Part shown: one piece after another, positions 44,199-53,837 of the stretch
How positions within the stretch are numbered: position 1 is the first letter of the stretch
Layout of the letters: every line of letters starts with the position of its first letter
NCBI GenBank assembly: GCA_016192425.1
Contig: JACPUE010000037.1
Span: 1-64,000, forward strand
DNA from: Burkholderiales bacterium
Lineage (GTDB): Bacteria > Pseudomonadota > Gammaproteobacteria > Burkholderiales > Burkholderiaceae_C
Reading direction: 5' to 3'
Length of the DNA: 64,000 nucleotides
The notes under the pieces: generated by a model
What the model was told of the DNA's origin: nothing
Database searches by the model: none
What the model saw: the letters and a program-made list of their open reading frames with translations, nothing else
Program-made: the position numbers and the translations under genes

Positions 44199-46067
44199 AT
44201 GCCAACCTCCCTAGCGCAGAGCGGGCCGCTGGCCGCAAGCGACCAGCGCTTCCAGAGCATCCCGGCCCGCTTCATGGCCACCAGCCAGCGCCAGCCGCAG
44301 GCGCCCGCCTATTTCGTGCGCGACGCGCAGGGCTGGCAGCCCACCACCTGGCAGGAATACGTCCAGCAAGTGCGCCAGGCCGCCCGCGCGCTGGTGGCGC
44401 TGGGCGTGCAACCCGGCGACGCGGTATGCATCCTGGGCTTCAACCGCCCCGAATGGACCACCATGGACCTGGCGGCCATGATGGTGGGCGCCATGGCGGC
44501 CGGCATCTACTGGAGCAGCGCGGCCAACGAGATCGCCTACATCGTGGAGCACAGCGGCTGCAGCCTGCTGCTGGTGGAGGGCGAGGCCCAGTGGGCCAAG
44601 GCAGCGGCAGAGCCCCAGGCGCTGGCCCGCCTGCGCGCCACCGTGCTCATGCGCCAGGCGCCGGGCGATGCCCAGCCGCAGGTGCCCGAAGGCGTGGCCG
44701 CACCCATGGCCTGGGAGCAGTTCCTGGCGCTGGGCGGCATGGAGCACGATGCCGAGGTGCAGCGCCGCATGGACGCCATCCGCGAAGAAGACATCGGCAC
44801 GCTGATCTACACCTCGGGCACCACGGGCCACCCCAAGGCCGTGGAGCTGACGCACGCCAACCTGAGCTGGACCTCGGCCGCGCTGTCGGCCGCGTTCCAG
44901 GTAGGACCGCAGGACCGGCTGATCTCCTACCTGCCGCTGGCGCACATCGCCGAGCAGCATGGCTCGATTTGCAACCACGCGCTGGCCGGTTACCAGCTCT
45001 ACTTCGCGCGCTCGCTGGAGAGCCTGGGCGAGCACCTGCAGGAGGTGCACCCCACGGTGTTCTTCGGCGTGCCGCGCGTATGGGAAAAGATGCAGGCCGC
45101 CATCTCCACCAAGCTGGCGGGCGCCACGGGCGTCAAGGCCCGGCTGGCGCGCTGGGCCCTGCGCACCGGGCGCGCCTGGCACGCCGAGCGCCTGCAAGGG
45201 CGCACGCCCGGCGCATGGCTGGACCGGCAGTACCGCTGGGCGCACCAACTGGTGCACCGCAAGGTGCAGGCCGCGCTGGGGTTTGACCAGGCGCGCATCC
45301 TGATTTCCGGCGCAGCGCCCATTGCCGTGGAAAACCTGGAGTTCTTCACTGGCCTGGGCCTGCTGATCGGCGAGGTGTACGGCCAGTCCGAAGACTGCGG
45401 CCCCACCGCCATCAGCCTGCCCGGCTTCATCCGCCTGGGTGCGGCGGGCAAGACCCTGCCCGGCATGCAGGTGCGCATCGCCGACGACGGCGAGATCCTC
45501 GTCAAAGGGCCCAACGTGTTCCGCGGCTACCGTGGCCGCCCCGAGGCCACCGCCGAGGTGCTGCAGGACGGCTGGCTGCACAGCGGCGACCTGGGCCGCA
45601 TCGACGAGGACGGCTTCCTCTACGTGACCGGCCGCAAGAAGGACCTGCTCATCACCTCCGGCGGCAAGAACATCTCGCCCGGCAACATCGAGGCCGACCT
45701 GATGGGCCTGCCCCTGGTAGAGCACGCGGTGGTCATTGGCGACGCGCGCCACTACCTCAGCGCGCTGCTGACGCTCAAGCCCGATGTGCTGCAGGAATTC
45801 GCCCGGCAGCACCAGTTGCCCGGTAGCCCAGCCGAATGGAGCCGCAGCCCCGCAGTGCATGCCGAACTGCAGCGCGGCATCGACGCCGTCAACGCACGGC
45901 AGGCGCGCGTAGCGCAGGTGCGCAAGTTCTCGGTACTGGAGAGCGCCTTCACCATCGACAACGGCTGCCTCACGCCCACACAGAAGATCCGCCGCAACGT
46001 GGTGCAGCGCCAGTACGCCGAGGAAATCGAGGCCCTGTACCGCGACGGCTCCAGCGCGCCGCACTGA
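44199..46067 (+). CDS. AMP-dependent acyl-CoA ligase of the carboxylase operon
   Basis: Adenylate-forming ligase of 622 aa, long-chain synthetase branch, in the place of AtuH. The P-loop reads IYTSGTTGHPKAVELTH, with Ala for the usual Gly after PK. YGQSEDCGP and HSGDLGRIDEDGFLYVTGRKKDLLITSGGKNISPGNIE follow. It probably activates the acid feeding the operon. A 100-bp gap, the largest between the coding genes apart from the repeat-filled one, and its own GGAGAC ribosome site separate it from the BKACE gene. It converges with lgt. Confidence 0.86.
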   Translation: MPTSLAQSGPLAASDQRFQSIPARFMATSQRQPQAPAYFVRDAQGWQPTTWQEYVQQVRQAARALVALGVQPGDAVCILGFNRPEWTTMDLAAMMVGAMAAGIYWSSAANEIAYIVEHSGCSLLLVEGEAQWAKAAAEPQALARLRATVLMRQAPGDAQPQVPEGVAAPMAWEQFLALGGMEHDAEVQRRMDAIREEDIGTLIYTSGTTGHPKAVELTHANLSWTSAALSAAFQVGPQDRLISYLPLAHIAEQHGSICNHALAGYQLYFARSLESLGEHLQEVHPTVFFGVPRVWEKMQAAISTKLAGATGVKARLARWALRTGRAWHAERLQGRTPGAWLDRQYRWAHQLVHRKVQAALGFDQARILISGAAPIAVENLEFFTGLGLLIGEVYGQSEDCGPTAISLPGFIRLGAAGKTLPGMQVRIADDGEILVKGPNVFRGYRGRPEATAEVLQDGWLHSGDLGRIDEDGFLYVTGRKKDLLITSGGKNISPGNIEADLMGLPLVEHAVVIGDARHYLSALLTLKPDVLQEFARQHQLPGSPAEWSRSPAVHAELQRGIDAVNARQARVAQVRKFSVLESAFTIDNGCLTPTQKIRRNVVQRQYAEEIEALYRDGSSAPH

Positions 46068-46086
46068 GCCGCTGCTTCGCTGGGCG

Positions 46087-46893
46087 TCAGCCGCGCTTGG
46101 CGCTCCAGAGCCACAGCGCGGCGCCCCCGGCGATCATGGGCAGGCACAGCCACTGCCCCATGCTCATGCCCAGCGACAGCAGGCCCAGGAAGCTGTCGGG
46201 CTCGCGGAAGTATTCGGCGATGAAGCGGAAGACGCCGTAGCCGAACAAAAAGGCCGCCGCTACCTGCCCCTGGCGGCGCTCCTTGCGCGCATACAGCCAC
46301 AGCAGCACGAACAGCAGCAGCCCCTCCAGCAGAAACTGGTACACCTGCGAGGGGTGGCGCGGCAGCATGGAGCCGCTGTGCGGGAACACCATGCCCCAGG
46401 GCAGGTCGGGGTTGGCAAAGCGCCCCCACAGCTCGCCGTTGATGAAGTTGCCCACGCGGCCCGCCGCCAGGCCCGTAGGCACGCAGGGCGCCACGAAATC
46501 GGCCACCTGCAGCCAGGGCCGCTGGCGCGTGCGCGCAAACCAGAAGAAGGAGCCAATCACGCCCAGCAGCCCGCCATGAAAGCTCATGCCGCCCTGCCAC
46601 ACCGCAAAAATCTCCAGCGGGTGCGCCGCGTAGTAGCCCGGCTTGTAGAACAGGCAGTAGCCCAGGCGCCCGCCCACGATCACACCGACCACACCCAGGA
46701 AAAGAATGTCCTCCACATCCCTGCGCGTCCACGCCGCAGAGCCGGTGAGCGACACAAACGGCTCATGCCGCAGACGCCGCAGGCCCAGCAGCATGAACAG
46801 GCCAAACGCGGCCAGGTAGGTCAGCCCGTACCAGTGGATGGCCACAGGGCCGAGCTGCAGCGCGATGGGGTCGATGTGGGGATAGGTCAGCAT
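46087..46893 (-). CDS. lgt: Prolipoprotein diacylglyceryl transferase
   Basis: Inner-membrane enzyme of 268 aa that transfers diacylglycerol from phosphatidylglycerol to the lipobox Cys of prolipoproteins. It has seven membrane segments, the H-x-GLxYL motif (IHWYGLTYL), [10 protein letters not shown], the GGMSFHGG element and the Lgt signature [17 protein letters not shown] 46893 ([16 protein letters not shown]) is the family start; an upstream ATG adds 18 non-conserved residues. It is a housekeeping gene, convergent with the ligase. Confidence 0.95.
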   Translation of the reverse strand: MLTYPHIDPIALQLGPVAIHWYGLTYLAAFGLFMLLGLRRLRHEPFVSLTGSAAWTRRDVEDILFLGVVGVIVGGRLGYCLFYKPGYYAAHPLEIFAVWQGGMSFHGGLLGVIGSFFWFARTRQRPWLQVADFVAPCVPTGLAAGRVGNFINGELWGRFANPDLPWGMVFPHSGSMLPRHPSQVYQFLLEGLLLFVLLWLYARKERRQGQVAAAFLFGYGVFRFIAEYFREPDSFLGLLSLGMSMGQWLCLPMIAGGAALWLWSAKRG

Positions 46894-46961
46894 GGTGGGC
46901 GGTATTGTGCCCGGCGCGGCGGGCGGGAGCAGAAGGCGCCATGGCAAACCTTGGGGTTTTG

Positions 46962-47017
46962 AATCAAATCAGGCTCCAGCGGTTATACAGCAAGCGCGAG
47001 CAGCTATGGTTTTTGTA
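46962..47017. repeat. Dispersed repeat, decayed copy
   Basis: In reverse orientation: GGCTCCAGCGG, AAGCGCGAGCAGCTAT and GGTTTTTGTA follow the family order, but both stems carry mismatches. It lies between lgt and the vapBC promoter. Confidence 0.55.
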
Positions 47018-47052
47018 CTGCTTTTCGGCCTGCTTGGCTTGACCATCACCAA

Positions 47053-47075
47053 CGCCATATACTAGCGCCATATAC
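47053..47075 (+). promoter_or_regulatory. Direct repeat at the vapBC promoter
   Basis: CGCCATATAC occurs twice (47053-47062 and 47066-47075), three bases apart. TATACT (47058-47063) fits a -10 with TTGGCT about 18 bp upstream. Such repeats at VapBC promoters usually bind the antitoxin complex for autorepression. Confidence 0.55.
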
Positions 47076-47092
47076 ATCCAAAAAGGATTGTC

Positions 47093-47326
47093 ATGGCCAT
47101 CAGCTCCGTCTTTATCAACAACCGTACGCAAGCCGTGCGCTTGCCCGTCGAGTTGCGCCTGCCGGAGGGCGTGCGCAAGGTGGAAGTGCGCGCCAGGGGG
47201 AATGAACGCATCATCTCGCCCGTGGGCCAGACCTGGGACAGCTTTTTTCTGGATGGCCCGGCGGTCAGTGAAGATTTTTTGCCAGAGCGCGCCCCGCAGC
47301 CCCTCGGTGAGCGGGAGCCTCTCTGA
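47093..47326 (+). CDS. vapB: VapB antitoxin
   Basis: AbrB/SpoVT-fold antitoxin of 77 aa (SSVFINNRTQAVRLPVELRLPEGVRKVEVRARGNERIISP). The N-terminal half forms the DNA-binding swapped hairpin and the C-terminal half (WDSFFLDGPAVSEDFLPERAPQP) should occlude the toxin active site. GGATTG lies at the ribosome site. The stop codon overlaps the vapC ATG by one base. The promoter shows a repeated CGCCATATAC. Confidence 0.9.
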   Translation: MAISSVFINNRTQAVRLPVELRLPEGVRKVEVRARGNERIISPVGQTWDSFFLDGPAVSEDFLPERAPQPLGEREPL

Positions 47327-47736
47327 TGCTGCGCTACCTGCTCGATACGAACATCGTCATCTACGTGTTGAAGCGGCGCCCCATCGAGGTGCTCGCTCTC
47401 TTCAACGAAAACGCCAGCCGCATGGCGATTTCGGCAATCACGCTGTCGGAACTGTTCCACGGTGCAGAAAAAAGCACACGGGTGAGTGACAACCTGGTCG
47501 CCATTGAAGACTTTTGCAGTCGTCTGGAGGTTCTGCCGTATGGTGCCAAGGCTGCGCAGCACTATGGCGCCATTCGTGCAGGCCTGGAGAAAACCGGGCA
47601 GCCGATTGGTGTCAACAATCTGCACATCGCCGCCCATGCGCGCAGCGAGGGGCTTGTGGTGGTAACCAACAACGTCGGGGAGTTTGCCCGCGTCCCTGCC
47701 CTGCAAGTGGAAAACTGGGTTCAGTCACGCAACTGA
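47326..47736 (+). CDS. vapC: VapC toxin (PIN domain), catalytic Asp98 replaced
   Basis: PIN-domain toxin of 136 aa, normally an RNase cutting initiator tRNA in VapC of Shigella. Asp7 (LLDTN) and Glu42 (SELFHGAEKS) are in place. The third acidic residue, expected in a PIGxxDxxIAxHARS context, is Asn98 here (PIGVNNLHIAAHARS). Shigella VapC carries Asp98 at this same residue number. The toxin may therefore be weak or inactive although the frame is intact and the antitoxin normal. Confidence 0.88.
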   Translation: MLRYLLDTNIVIYVLKRRPIEVLALFNENASRMAISAITLSELFHGAEKSTRVSDNLVAIEDFCSRLEVLPYGAKAAQHYGAIRAGLEKTGQPIGVNNLHIAAHARSEGLVVVTNNVGEFARVPALQVENWVQSRN

Positions 47737-47792
47737 ATCGCACAGTGGCGCAACACGCAGCTTCCTGAAAAGCCGCGTGCTGCCCCCTGGCA

Positions 47793-49649
47793 TCAATCCA
47801 GCAAGGACAGGTCGCGCACCGCGCCCTTGTCAGCCGACATCACCAGCTTGGCATAGGCCTTGAGAGCGGCTGAGACCTTGCGCTTGCGGGGCTGCGCGGG
47901 CTTCCAGCCCTTGGCGTCCTGCTCGGTGCGGCGGCGGGCCAGTTCCTCGTCGCTGACGAGCACGTCGATGCGGCGGTTGGGGATGTCGATGCGGATGCGG
48001 TCGCCGTTGCGCACCAGGCCGATGGCGCCGCCAGCGGCGGCTTCGGGCGAGCAGTGGCCGATGGACAGGCCCGAGGTGCCGCCCGAGAAGCGCCCGTCGG
48101 TCAGCAGCGCGCACACTTTGCCCAGGCCCTTGGACTTGATGTACGAGGTGGGGTAGAGCATTTCCTGCATGCCGGGGCCGCCCTTGGGGCCTTCGTAGCG
48201 CACGATGACCACGTCGCCCGCCTTGACCTGGTCGGCCAGGATGTGCTCCACCGCATCGTCCTGCGACTCGACCACGTGGGCCGGGCCTTCGAACACGAGG
48301 ATGGATTCGTCCACCCCCGCGGTCTTGACCACGCAGCCATCGCGTGCGATGTTGCCGGTCAGCACGGCCAGGCCGCCTTCCTTGCTGAAAGCGTGCTCAA
48401 GGGAACGGATGCAGCCGTGGATGCGGTCCATGTCCAGGCTGGGCCAGCGGCAGTTCTGGCTGAAGGCCACCTGGGTGGGTATGCCGCCGGGCCCGGCGCG
48501 GTAGAACAGGCGCACGGCCTCGTCCTGCGTGCACATGATGTCCCACTGGGCCAGGGCCTCGCCCAGCGTGGGCGCGTGCACGGTGGGCACATCGGTGTGC
48601 AGCTTGCCTGCGCGCGCCAGTTCGCCCAGGATGCCGATGATGCCGCCCGCGCGGTGCACGTCTTCGATGTGGTATTTGTCGGTGTTGGGCGCCACCTTGC
48701 ACAGTTGCGGCACGGTGCGCGAGAGGCGGTCGATGTCGGCCATGCTGAAGGGGATTTCAGCCTCTTGTGCGATCGCCAGCAGGTGCAGGATGGTGTTGGT
48801 GGAGCCGCCCATGGCGATGTCCAGCGTGATGGCGTTCTCGAACGCCTTGAGCCCGCCCGAACGCGGCAGGATGCGCTCATCGCCCTGCTCGTAGTACTGG
48901 CGCGCCAGCTCCACGATGCGCCGGCCTGCACGCAGGAAGAGTTGTTCGCGGTCGGCATGGGTGGCCAGCGTGGTGCCGTTGCCGGGCAGGGACAGGCCCA
49001 GCGCCTCGGTCAGGCAGTTCATGGAGTTGGCGGTGAACATGCCGGAGCACGAGCCGCAGGTCGGGCAGGCCGAGCGCTCTACCTCGGCCACGTCGGCATC
49101 GCTGGCCTTGTCGTCGGCGGCCATGACCATGGCGTCGATCAGGTCGAGCTTCTTGAACTGCAACGTAGCTTCGCCGGGCACCGCCAGCTTGGCCTTACCG
49201 GCCTCCATGGGGCCGCCCGAGACAAAGATAACCGGAATGTTCAGCCGCATGGCCGCCATGAGCATGCCGGGGGTGATCTTGTCGCAGTTGGAAATACACA
49301 CCATGGCGTCCGCACAGTGGGCGTTGACCATGTATTCCACCGAGTCGGCAATGATGTCGCGGCTGGGCAGCGAATACAGCATGCCGTCATGGCCCATGGC
49401 AATGCCGTCGTCCACGGCGATGGTGTTGAACTCCTTGGCCACACCGCCTGCCGCCTCGATCTCGCGCGCCACAAGCTGCCCCAGGTCCTTGAGATGCACA
49501 TGCCCGGGCACAAACTGGGTGAAGGAGTTGACCACCGCAATGATGGGTTTCTGGAAGTCTGCATCCTTCATGCCGGTGGCGCGCCACAAGGCGCGCGCGC
49601 CCGCCATGTTGCGGCCGGCAGTGGAGGTTTTGGAGCGGTATTCGGGCAT
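47793..49649 (-). CDS. ilvD: Dihydroxy-acid dehydratase
   Basis: Fe-S enzyme of valine, isoleucine and CoA biosynthesis, 618 aa, dehydrating 2,3-dihydroxy-isovalerate to 2-keto-isovalerate. Cluster cysteines are in NCDKITPG and in [19 protein letters not shown], and the C-terminal [13 protein letters not shown] motif is intact. The length is full. It is a monocistronic housekeeping gene with no partner ilv genes in the window. Confidence 0.96.
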   Translation of the reverse strand: MPEYRSKTSTAGRNMAGARALWRATGMKDADFQKPIIAVVNSFTQFVPGHVHLKDLGQLVAREIEAAGGVAKEFNTIAVDDGIAMGHDGMLYSLPSRDIIADSVEYMVNAHCADAMVCISNCDKITPGMLMAAMRLNIPVIFVSGGPMEAGKAKLAVPGEATLQFKKLDLIDAMVMAADDKASDADVAEVERSACPTCGSCSGMFTANSMNCLTEALGLSLPGNGTTLATHADREQLFLRAGRRIVELARQYYEQGDERILPRSGGLKAFENAITLDIAMGGSTNTILHLLAIAQEAEIPFSMADIDRLSRTVPQLCKVAPNTDKYHIEDVHRAGGIIGILGELARAGKLHTDVPTVHAPTLGEALAQWDIMCTQDEAVRLFYRAGPGGIPTQVAFSQNCRWPSLDMDRIHGCIRSLEHAFSKEGGLAVLTGNIARDGCVVKTAGVDESILVFEGPAHVVESQDDAVEHILADQVKAGDVVIVRYEGPKGGPGMQEMLYPTSYIKSKGLGKVCALLTDGRFSGGTSGLSIGHCSPEAAAGGAIGLVRNGDRIRIDIPNRRIDVLVSDEELARRRTEQDAKGWKPAQPRKRKVSAALKAYAKLVMSADKGAVRDLSLLD

Positions 49650-49790
49650 AGGTCTTCAGTCGTGGGGGAATGACAAAACGAAAACGCGGCAATGCGCCGC
49701 GCCATTATCGGTGCCTGCAATAACACCAAGGCGTCAGGGGCCAGCCGTGCTGCAGCATGCCGACGCCTTGGGCGCCAGACGGATACTGCT

Positions 49791-50033
49791 TCAGTGTGGC
49801 TTGCGCGGGCGCATGCCCATGGCTTCCTTGTGCTTGTTGACGCGGTCCTGCTTGCGCTTTTCCACCTTCTCCATTGCTTTGCGCTTGGTGTAACCGGTGG
49901 AGTCGGCCCAGCCCCACCACAACAGGGTCAGGCCGAAAGGAACCAGTACCGCCCACCAGGACCACTGGGCAACGGGGCCGATTTCCAGGTATTTCAGAAG
50001 TGCAAGAAGAATGCCTAGGCCAAGCAGGTACAT
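49791..50033 (-). CDS. Small Trp-rich membrane protein
   Basis: An 80-aa protein: two hydrophobic segments (MYLLGLGILLALLKYLE and WSWWAVLVPFGLTLLWWGWA) and a strongly basic tail (KRKAMEKVEKRKQDRVNKHKEAMGMRPRKPH). It matches the small Trp-rich protein family seen in Burkholderiales; function unknown. ATG 50033 was preferred to an upstream ATG because the first helix starts there. It diverges from the cytochrome c gene. Confidence 0.78.
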   Translation of the reverse strand: MYLLGLGILLALLKYLEIGPVAQWSWWAVLVPFGLTLLWWGWADSTGYTKRKAMEKVEKRKQDRVNKHKEAMGMRPRKPH

Positions 50034-50131
50034 GATTTGCCTCAAATATCGATGGATTGGGTATGCGGCTGTCAACCATCTTCACTACAATGCCATTATC
50101 CCCACTGTAACCCACTAAGAAGAGGAAGACC

Positions 50132-50440
50132 ATGATGAAGCGCACCCTGATCGCCCTGGCCATGACGCTGTCCGTCGCCGCTCCGGCCATGGCAGACGAA
50201 GCTCTGGCAAAGTCCAAGAACTGCATGTCCTGCCACGCCATCGACAAGAAGGTGGTGGGTCCTGCATACAAGGACGTGGCCAAGAAGTATGCTGGCCAGA
50301 AAGACGCTGAAGCGACCCTGATCACCCACGTGACGAAGGGCAGCAAGGGCGTTTGGGGCCCCGTGCCCATGCCCGCCAACACCCAGGTCAACGACGCCGA
50401 AGCCAAGAAGCTGGTGGACTGGATCCTGTCGCTCAAGTAA
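50132..50440 (+). CDS. Class I c-type cytochrome (c551/c552-like)
   Basis: Small periplasmic electron carrier of 102 aa. Residues 1-21 form a signal peptide ending AMA, the heme site is CMSCH (31-35) in [19 protein letters not shown], and the axial Met is in [12 protein letters not shown]. Size and motifs match cytochrome c551/c552. It may pass electrons between the bc1 complex and the cbb3 oxidase (inference). Spacing to the divergent Trp-rich gene is 98 bp. A terminator follows. Confidence 0.93.
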   Translation: MMKRTLIALAMTLSVAAPAMADEALAKSKNCMSCHAIDKKVVGPAYKDVAKKYAGQKDAEATLITHVTKGSKGVWGPVPMPANTQVNDAEAKKLVDWILSLK

Positions 50441-50486
50441 TCCCGCATCTCTCACAATGTCTGCCGCTTGCGCGGCAGACACTTGG

Positions 50487-50526
50487 AAAACCGCCGCAGT
50501 CCTTGCAGGACACGGCGGTTTTTCTT
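50487..50526 (+). terminator. Terminator of the cytochrome c gene
   Basis: AACCGCCG (50489-50496) pairs with CGGCGGTT (50513-50520), the loop itself holding GTCCT/AGGAC, followed by a T-rich run (TTTTTCTTT). Confidence 0.75.
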
Positions 50527-50540
50527 TGGGTCGGTTCTTG

Positions 50541-50575
50541 AAAAACAAAGGGTGCCCAAGGCACCCTTTGTTTTG
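50541..50575. terminator. Bidirectional terminator, mainly for acs
   Basis: CAAAGGGTGCC-CAA-GGCACCCTTTG (50546-50570), an 11-bp perfect stem flanked by AAAAA on the left and TTTT on the right, so it can end transcripts from either side. Confidence 0.82.
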
Positions 50576-50608
50576 TAACACGCTGGCGCCTGGCGGCGCC
50601 CTTCTGGA

Positions 50609-52603
50609 TCAATTGGTTTCAGCCAATTGATCCAGAATTGCGGGGTTTTCCAGTGTGCTGGTGTCCTGGGTGATGGCTTCGCCCTTGGCAATGGAGCGCA
50701 GCAGGCGGCGCATGATCTTGCCACTGCGCGTCTTGGGCAGGTTGTCGCCAAAGCGGATGTCCTTGGGCTTGGCGATCGGCCCGATTTCCTTGGCCACCCA
50801 GTTGCGCAATTCGGTGGCAATCTGCTTGGCTTCGTCGCCCGTGGGACGGGGGCGCTTGAGCACCACGAAGGCGCAGATGGCCTCACCCGTGAGGTCGTCG
50901 GGGCGCCCCACCACGGCGGCTTCGGCCACGAGGTCGGTCTTGGCCACCAGGGCCGACTCGATCTCCATGGTGCCCATGCGGTGGCCAGAGACGTTGAGCA
51001 CGTCATCGATGCGGCCGGTGATGCGGAAGTAGCCCCGGTCGGCGCTGCGCACGGCACCGTCGCCAGCCAGGTAGTAGCCCTTGAGTTCTTCAGGGAAGTA
51101 GCTTTTCTTGAAGCGCTCGGGGTCGTTCCAGATGGTGCGGATCATGCTGGGCCAGGGGCGCTTGATGACCAGGATGCCACCGGCGCCGTTGGGCATGTCC
51201 TGCCCGGATTCATCGACGATGGCAGCGGTGATGCCCGGCAGCGGCAGCGTGCACGAGCCCGGCACCAGCGGCGTGGCACCCGGCAGCGGGGTGATGACAT
51301 GGCCACCGGTTTCGGTTTGCCAGAAGGTGTCCACAATGGGGCAACGCTCGCCACCCACGTTTTTGTAGTACCACATCCAGGCTTCGGGGTTGATGGGCTC
51401 GCCCACGCTGCCCATGATGCGCAGGCTGGAGAGGTTCCAGTTCTTGGGGTGGACCTTCTCGTCGGTCTCGGCGGCCTTGATCAGCGAGCGGATGGCCGTG
51501 GGTGCGGTGTAGAAGATGGAGCATTGGTGGCGCTCGATCATCTGCCAGAAGCGGCCTGCGTTCGGGTAGGTGGGGATGCCCTCAAAGATGATCTGCGTGG
51601 CACCGGCCGCCAGCGGGCCATAGGCTACATAGGTGTGGCCGGTGATCCAGCCAATGTCGGCAGTGCACCAGAAGACATCGTCGGGATGCAGGTCGAAGGT
51701 CCAGTCCATGGTGAGCTTGGCCCACAGCACGAAACCGCCGGTCGCGTGCTGCACACCCTTGGGTTTGCCCGTGGAGCCCGAGGTGTAAAGGATGAACAGC
51801 GGGTGTTCGGCCCCCACAGCCACTGCGGGGCACTCGGTGCTCTGGCCTGCCAGCACCTCGGCAAAGGTCTTGTCACGGCCGGCAACCATGTTGCAGGGCG
51901 TCTTGGTGCGCTCATACACCAGCACGTTGCGGATGCTTTCGCAGCCCCCCATGGCCAGTGCTTCGTCGATGATGCCCTTGAGCGGCAGCTCCTTGCCGCC
52001 GCGCAGCTGGTAGTTGGCGGTGACGACGGCCACGGCACCGGCGTCGATGATGCGTTCCTGCACCGCCTTGGCCGAGAAGCCGCCAAACACCACGCTGTGC
52101 GTGGCGCCGATGCGCGCGCAGGCCTGCATGGCCACCACGCCTTCGATGGTCATGGGCATGTAGATGAGCACACGGTCGCCCTTGCCCACGCCGCACGATT
52201 GCAGCGCATTGGCAAACTGGCTCACGCGCGCCAGCAGCTCTTTGTAAGTGATGCGGGTGACGGCGCCATCGTCGGCTTCAAAGATGATGGCGGTCTTGTT
52301 CTCTACGGGCGTGCCAATGTGCTTGTCCAGGCAGTTGGCGCTGGCGTTGAGTTCACCGTCGCCAAACCAGCGGAAGAACGGGGCATTGGATTCGTCCAGC
52401 GTCTGAGTGAAGGGCTTGGTCCACTGCAGGTTTTCGCGGGCGCGACGGGCCCAGAAGCCCTCGAAGTCGGTGTTGGCCTCGTTGCACAAGGCTTCGTAGG
52501 CGGCCATGCCGGAAATCCGGGCCGCCTTGACCACAGCGTCGGAAGGCGGGAATACCCGGTTTTCCACCAGGTTGGATTCAATGGCATTCGTGGGCGCGCT
52601 CAT
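50609..52603 (-). CDS. acs: Acetyl-CoA synthetase
   Basis: AMP-forming acetate:CoA ligase of 664 aa. Motifs are [36 protein letters not shown], the acetate pocket with Trp in [11 protein letters not shown], and [23 protein letters not shown]. The C-terminal [14 protein letters not shown] carries the Lys that is acetylated in AcsA. Start [12 protein letters not shown] at 52603 has GGAGAC upstream. It feeds acetate into the glyoxylate shunt via aceA. It ends in a strong bidirectional terminator. Confidence 0.96.
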   Translation of the reverse strand: MSAPTNAIESNLVENRVFPPSDAVVKAARISGMAAYEALCNEANTDFEGFWARRARENLQWTKPFTQTLDESNAPFFRWFGDGELNASANCLDKHIGTPVENKTAIIFEADDGAVTRITYKELLARVSQFANALQSCGVGKGDRVLIYMPMTIEGVVAMQACARIGATHSVVFGGFSAKAVQERIIDAGAVAVVTANYQLRGGKELPLKGIIDEALAMGGCESIRNVLVYERTKTPCNMVAGRDKTFAEVLAGQSTECPAVAVGAEHPLFILYTSGSTGKPKGVQHATGGFVLWAKLTMDWTFDLHPDDVFWCTADIGWITGHTYVAYGPLAAGATQIIFEGIPTYPNAGRFWQMIERHQCSIFYTAPTAIRSLIKAAETDEKVHPKNWNLSSLRIMGSVGEPINPEAWMWYYKNVGGERCPIVDTFWQTETGGHVITPLPGATPLVPGSCTLPLPGITAAIVDESGQDMPNGAGGILVIKRPWPSMIRTIWNDPERFKKSYFPEELKGYYLAGDGAVRSADRGYFRITGRIDDVLNVSGHRMGTMEIESALVAKTDLVAEAAVVGRPDDLTGEAICAFVVLKRPRPTGDEAKQIATELRNWVAKEIGPIAKPKDIRFGDNLPKTRSGKIMRRLLRSIAKGEAITQDTSTLENPAILDQLAETN

Positions 52604-52682
52604 AGGTTGTCTCCTGAAGATCGGTAAAAACCCCGACACTGTCCGCGCCCGCACTTACACATTACTGACTGGAGTGATACAC

Positions 52683-52718
52683 CCCCCCTGCGTCGCCTTC
52701 GGCGCCTGGCCTGGGCGC
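52683..52718. repeat. GC-rich dispersed element, short copy
   Basis: CCCCCCTGCGTCGCCTTCGG, then CGCCTGGCCTGGGC: the two ends of the element at 40102-40218 with the middle missing. It sits in the 166-base gap between acs and the flavin oxidoreductase gene, which otherwise shows nothing. Confidence 0.45.
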
Positions 52719-52769
52719 GCCGGTTTCATGCGTCGCGGGTGCTACGCACTCCGCAGGGATCACCCAGGT

Positions 52770-53729
52770 TCAGTGTCCCAGCAGCCGCGTACGCGCTGCC
52801 TGGTATTCGCGCCGCAGGCGTGCCACCAGATCGGCGGTGCTGGTGACCTCGTGGATGGCCCCAATGCCCTGGCCGCAGCCCCAGATGTCCTTCCAGGCCT
52901 TGGCGGCAGCGCCACCGCCAAAGTTCATCTTGCTGGGGTCGGATTCGGGCAGGTGCTCAGGGTCCAGCCCGGCGGCGCGGATCGACGGCGCCAGGTAGTT
53001 GCCGTGCACGCCAGTGAAGAGGTTGCTGTAGATGATGTCGTCCGAGGTGCACTCGACGATGGCCTGCTTGTAGGCTTCGGCGGCGCGGGCTTCGTGCGTG
53101 GCGATGAAGGCCGAGCCGATGTAGGCAAAGTCGGCGCCCATGGCCTGCGCCGCCAGGATGCCGCCGCCCGTGGCAATGGCGCCCGAGAGCGCCAGCGGGC
53201 CGTCAAACCAGTCGCGGATTTCCTGCACCAGCGCGAATGGGCTCTTGGTGCCCGCGTGGCCACCCGCGCCTGCTGCCACGGCGATCAGGCCGTCGGCGCC
53301 CTTTTCCACCGCCTTGTGCGCAAACTTGTTGTTGATGATGTCGTGCAGCACCACGCCGCCCCAGGCGTGCACAGCCTGGTTCACGTCTTCACGCGCCCCA
53401 AGGCTGGTGATGACGATGGGCACCTTGTACTTGGCGCAGACCTGCATGTCGTGCTCCAGCCGGTCGTTGCTCTTGTGCACGATCTGGTTGATGGCAAACG
53501 GAGCCGAGGGCTGTTCGGGGTGCGCCTTGTCCCAGGCGGCCAGGGTTTCGGTGATTTCAGCCAGCCAGTCGTCCAGCTGCGCGGCCGGGCGCGCGTTGAG
53601 CGATGGCATGGAGCCCACGATCCCGGCCTTGCATTGTTCGATCACGAGCAGGGGGTTGCTGATGATGAACAGCGGCGAACCGATGACGGGCAGCGTAGGC
53701 TTTTGCAATGCCGGGGGCAGCGTGGACAT
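52770..53729 (-). CDS. Nitronate monooxygenase-family FMN oxidoreductase
   Basis: FMN-dependent TIM-barrel protein of 319 aa, of the 2-nitropropane dioxygenase/enoyl reductase-like family. PVIGSPLFIISNPLLVIEQCKAGIVG, AGAGGHAGTKSPFALV and LSGAIATGGGILAAQAMGADFAYIGSAFIAT form the flavin and phosphate sites. In many beta- and alphaproteobacteria these genes lie beside acyl-CoA dehydrogenases, as here (53838), and the true substrate is unclear. Start MSTLPPALQKP (53729). Confidence 0.85.
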   Translation of the reverse strand: MSTLPPALQKPTLPVIGSPLFIISNPLLVIEQCKAGIVGSMPSLNARPAAQLDDWLAEITETLAAWDKAHPEQPSAPFAINQIVHKSNDRLEHDMQVCAKYKVPIVITSLGAREDVNQAVHAWGGVVLHDIINNKFAHKAVEKGADGLIAVAAGAGGHAGTKSPFALVQEIRDWFDGPLALSGAIATGGGILAAQAMGADFAYIGSAFIATHEARAAEAYKQAIVECTSDDIIYSNLFTGVHGNYLAPSIRAAGLDPEHLPESDPSKMNFGGGAAAKAWKDIWGCGQGIGAIHEVTSTADLVARLRREYQAARTRLLGH

Positions 53730-53749
53730 GGCGGTCTCCAATGAATAGC

Positions 53750-53804
53750 AAAATATGCCGCTAGCGCTTTATTTACAAGCGCAAGCAGCTATTGTTTTTA
53801 TAGC
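53750..53804. repeat. Dispersed two-hairpin repeat
   Basis: Reverse orientation copy: GCTAGCGCTT, ATTTAC, AAGCGC and then GCTAT-N7-ATAGC at 53788-53804. It lies between the flavin oxidoreductase and acyl-CoA dehydrogenase genes. Confidence 0.7.
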
Positions 53805-53837
53805 ACCTTCAGCACCAAGGGCACCGAAGGAGCACGC

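Noticed and set aside
47326-47736. VapC frame as a pseudogene
   Set aside because: The frame is full length and coupled to an intact antitoxin; only one catalytic residue is changed, so it is kept as a gene.
49726-49771. CCAAGGCGTC/GACGCCTTGG inverted repeat between ilvD and the Trp-rich gene as a terminator
   Set aside because: The 26-base loop and missing T-run make it too weak to call; it may still form a hairpin.
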